64,000 bases of DNA, from contig JABWDB010000005.1 of NCBI GenBank assembly GCA_019614645.1, positions 10,820,001-10,884,000 on the forward strand, written 5' to 3'. Source of the stretch: Stratiolaelaps scimitus. Its lineage: Eukaryota > Arthropoda > Arachnida > Mesostigmata > Laelapidae. The notes below the pieces were generated by a model. The model did not search any database and was not told the origin of the DNA. It saw only the letters and a program-made list of their open reading frames with translations. The position numbers were made by a program, and so were the translations under genes. This document shows positions 61,525-64,000 of this stretch, one piece after another. How positions within the stretch are numbered: the stretch's first letter is position 1; every line of letters begins with the position of its first letter.

Positions 61525-62082
61525 GGCAGCTCTATGAAGTATTAGTAGCTGTAGTGGTCCTAGTATTGGCGAATGTTGGAGAGAGAAAAAAAAGGGTATT
61601 GGCAGCAATAGGAGTCCTTGGCAACGTGACTGCTTCTGTACAATGGCGCGCATCTATCTTCTAGTCTACGGTCGTCAGTTGACCGCGAGCCGTCGATAAC
61701 CGTCGATCGTGTGATTGTCACTGTTATTGTTGTCATCATTGTCGTTGTTGTTGTGCGCTGGAAGGCGCGATAAAACGCCCTGCTTAAACAACTGCAACTC
61801 TCGTCAGAAAAGGATCTCTCGGCTCTGGGCATATATTGCCACCGTTCAAGTGCAACAGTAGTTGTGTCGCTGTTGTCGAAAGTACTTGCGTGAACACTGC
61901 TGCTGCTGCTGCTTGGCTATTCACTTACATTGGTCGTACGTCCACTTCGACTCGTGTTGGCTATTGCGCACCACTGAGCGATGCAAATAGAAAATGAGGA
62001 GGCAATCAGGTACACAAGTCAAAATTCTGGCAATTCTGGCAAGTCGCTGTCGAGTCAAGTTGTTGGGATCGTGTTGGCTGTC

Positions 62083-62109
62083 AATATATATATATATATA
62101 TATATATAA
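62083..62109. repeat. (AT)n
   Basis: Perfect AT tract. Confidence 0.9.
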
Positions 62110-64000
62110 TGATCACAGCAAACGCTAGCAGCAGCCGGTCGGCCGGATCGGGTTGATCCCCCTCGGTCCGCCGATGCCAACTTCCAACCGCCACCCCCGC
62201 CAACTTTCAATTGCGCGAAGCAAAATATATCATGCGCATATCATGAAATCGGGACATAGCGAATGGCAGCAAATGGCCGTAACATTCGTTCAGAAGCGCT
62301 GTCTGAGTGGCTATTTCCGGTGATCTTGACGTTGTTCTCATTGCTAGTACATATTATTGTGGCCCCGAAAGGCCATCAGTGAAATCGAACTAATTTTAGC
62401 CGACTGTGAGCGAGCCACTTACCTCGATGTAGCGTTTGATGTTTCACGTCAAACGCCGGGGGGCTATGTAACCCTGATCGGGCAATAGTATCCTGAAAGG
62501 AGAGCAAAACCAAAGGACGACAAGGTAACGTTATTGTTGAAATGTGGATACGTCTGCTTGCCATGCTATGAAAAAAATTACTATGCAAATACGCATTGGC
62601 GTCTAGATCTGATATGTGCAACATCAGATAAATAGATGTACGGAGCTCGTTTGCTTCGTACACGAGTACGCCATCTACCCTCCAAGAAATGCCTCGACGA
62701 CGACGACGACCAGGAATCCTTTACACGATGGCCAGTACAGTTAACAGTGGCACTGTTTGAACGACGACCTAACTGAGACGCGCGTACACACGCGCGTGCT
62801 TGACTCGTATACATGCCAATCTTATCATCTCCGTATTGACAGCCATCTCCGCCACTTCGTCAGTGGAAAGAGCAACACTACCAATGTGGAGCGACCGACC
62901 GCAGTGTTGCTGCTGCTGCTGCTGGTGTTGCTTGTGGAGACACAGATCGAAAAGCAGCGGCGGCGGCGGCAGCAGCAGCAATGTAAAAAGCAACAGGGCG
63001 CGCTTTTTTCGATCTGCGCACACATCACACCGATGCCACACAGTGACCATAGGCACAGATCCTACTAAGAGCACATTCGCACTCGGCCAGGACACCGACA
63101 CACTCATGCATTCGCTCAGAGCCGTTTGAGCCAGTATGTTCACCGTCCGATCAAGCGGGGCGCGCGCGCTGGTGCCTTAGAGAGAGAGACTTTGTAGATC
63201 CAATGCAGCTGATAGTGGCTTTCAACCGCACGGCAGCCGCGCCAACGGCTATGCGACACATAGATCACACGCGTCTGATATCGAAGGGATCAATTGAAGT
63301 AACACACCAGCACAGGGCAACAGAGAGAGAGAGAGGGAGAGGGAGAAAAGCGAACGAAAATATCTAGACAGTCGGTCAAGTCAGATGGAGCTGGCCGTAC
63401 AGGGACACAATGGCCAGCGAAACTTTGCCCGAGGTAACAGCGACAGCGGATTCGTGTCGTGGCGGACCCGCGAGGAAGTGCCACAGGAAGTGCCGTCGGT
63501 GTGTGAGCCGTCACGGGGGCGAGGCCCCCATCTCGTCGCGGGGCTCCCGAAATGAAAACAAAAGAACTACCCACGCACGTTGGAGAGGAAAAGCAGAGTA
63601 GCATGGGAGGAGATCGAAATCCACTGGGATGGCGTGTACGAAAGCCGAGGTCGGTACGCAACGTAGAGGGACAGCCGATCTCCGGGTAGGTTTCGCTTGT
63701 ACAGGATGACCCCGACGGGTGTTGACTGGCTGGCGAGCTGCTCCAATGAAGAGCGGTGCTGGGTCCACCTGTGTAACGGCGACAGCCACTCACCATAGAT
63801 CACGGAATGGCATCACGAACGAACACCTCGTGAAATGTGTGTGCTGAGCCTGATATCAGTTCGAAGTCGCAGCAACAGCAATGCTACACGAACAGGAGCG
63901 AAAATTACACGATGGATAACCAGGGAGGAAGAGAGGGAGAGAGAGATGTGTGCAAATACAATGAGGCAGGAACGAGTGATAGCGAACATCAGAGCGGAAC

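Larger units (their letters stand above)
46061..64000. other. Non-coding stretch to window edge
   Basis: Holds the ORFs at 46071-46190 (+), 46878-46399 (-) and 52519-51788 (-), two 13-nt poly-C runs (near 49950 and 50115), a (CG)10 tract (56292-56311) and several (AT)n tracts. No recognised protein, RNA or mobile element. Confidence 0.45.

Noticed and set aside
1..64000. CRISPR arrays, bacterial operons, riboswitches, transposase or reverse-transcriptase ORFs, viral genes
   Set aside because: None seen; the sequence is eukaryotic with spliced genes, and repeats are simple tandem types without spacers.

Overview
This is a eukaryotic nuclear window and reads as arthropod. The one gene that can be named with confidence is the 3' part of the homeobox gene cut (Drosophila ct, vertebrate CUX1/CUX2), on the minus strand at 2244-6518. 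Its homeodomain and C-terminal motifs resemble Drosophila Cut much more than vertebrate CUX. A long microsatellite-rich non-coding stretch follows upstream. A chelicerate such as a mite would fit, but the taxon is an inference.

Layout. 1-2243 lies downstream of the cut stop codon (3' UTR and/or intergenic). 2244-6518 holds three coding exons: 6518-5996 (coiled coil plus polyQ), 5682-3620 (CUT1, CUT2 and the start of CUT3) and 3419-2244 (rest of CUT3, homeodomain, C-terminal tail with TAA stop). The exons total 3762 nt, exactly 1254 codons including the stop, and the splice phases agree (0 at the first acceptor, 1 at the first intron, 0 at the second). They give 1253 residues of Cut C-terminus. 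The true N-terminus is missing: the first exon opens with a good acceptor (ttattacag) in phase 0, so at least one more exon lies at higher coordinates, inside or beyond the window.

6519-64000 (about 57 kb) has no recognisable protein domain, RNA gene or transposon ORF. It carries dense simple repeats: about 25 (AT)n tracts counting those next to cut, many (CAG)n/(CTG)n, (GA)n/(CT)n, (GTT)n and (ATT)n tracts, and C/G homopolymers. The reading I favour is a very long 5' intron and/or regulatory region of cut, since the fly locus is known for very long-range enhancers. A few splice-bounded open segments and unusually long ORFs are recorded as low-confidence candidates. None has a family I recognise.

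No previously undescribed system could be demonstrated. The observations most worth testing are the phase-matched candidate upstream exon at 9637-10251, possible intron-retention forms of cut, a PQNLS (CtBP-type) motif between CUT1 and CUT2, and two long unexplained ORFs (30450-31403 and 51788-52519).
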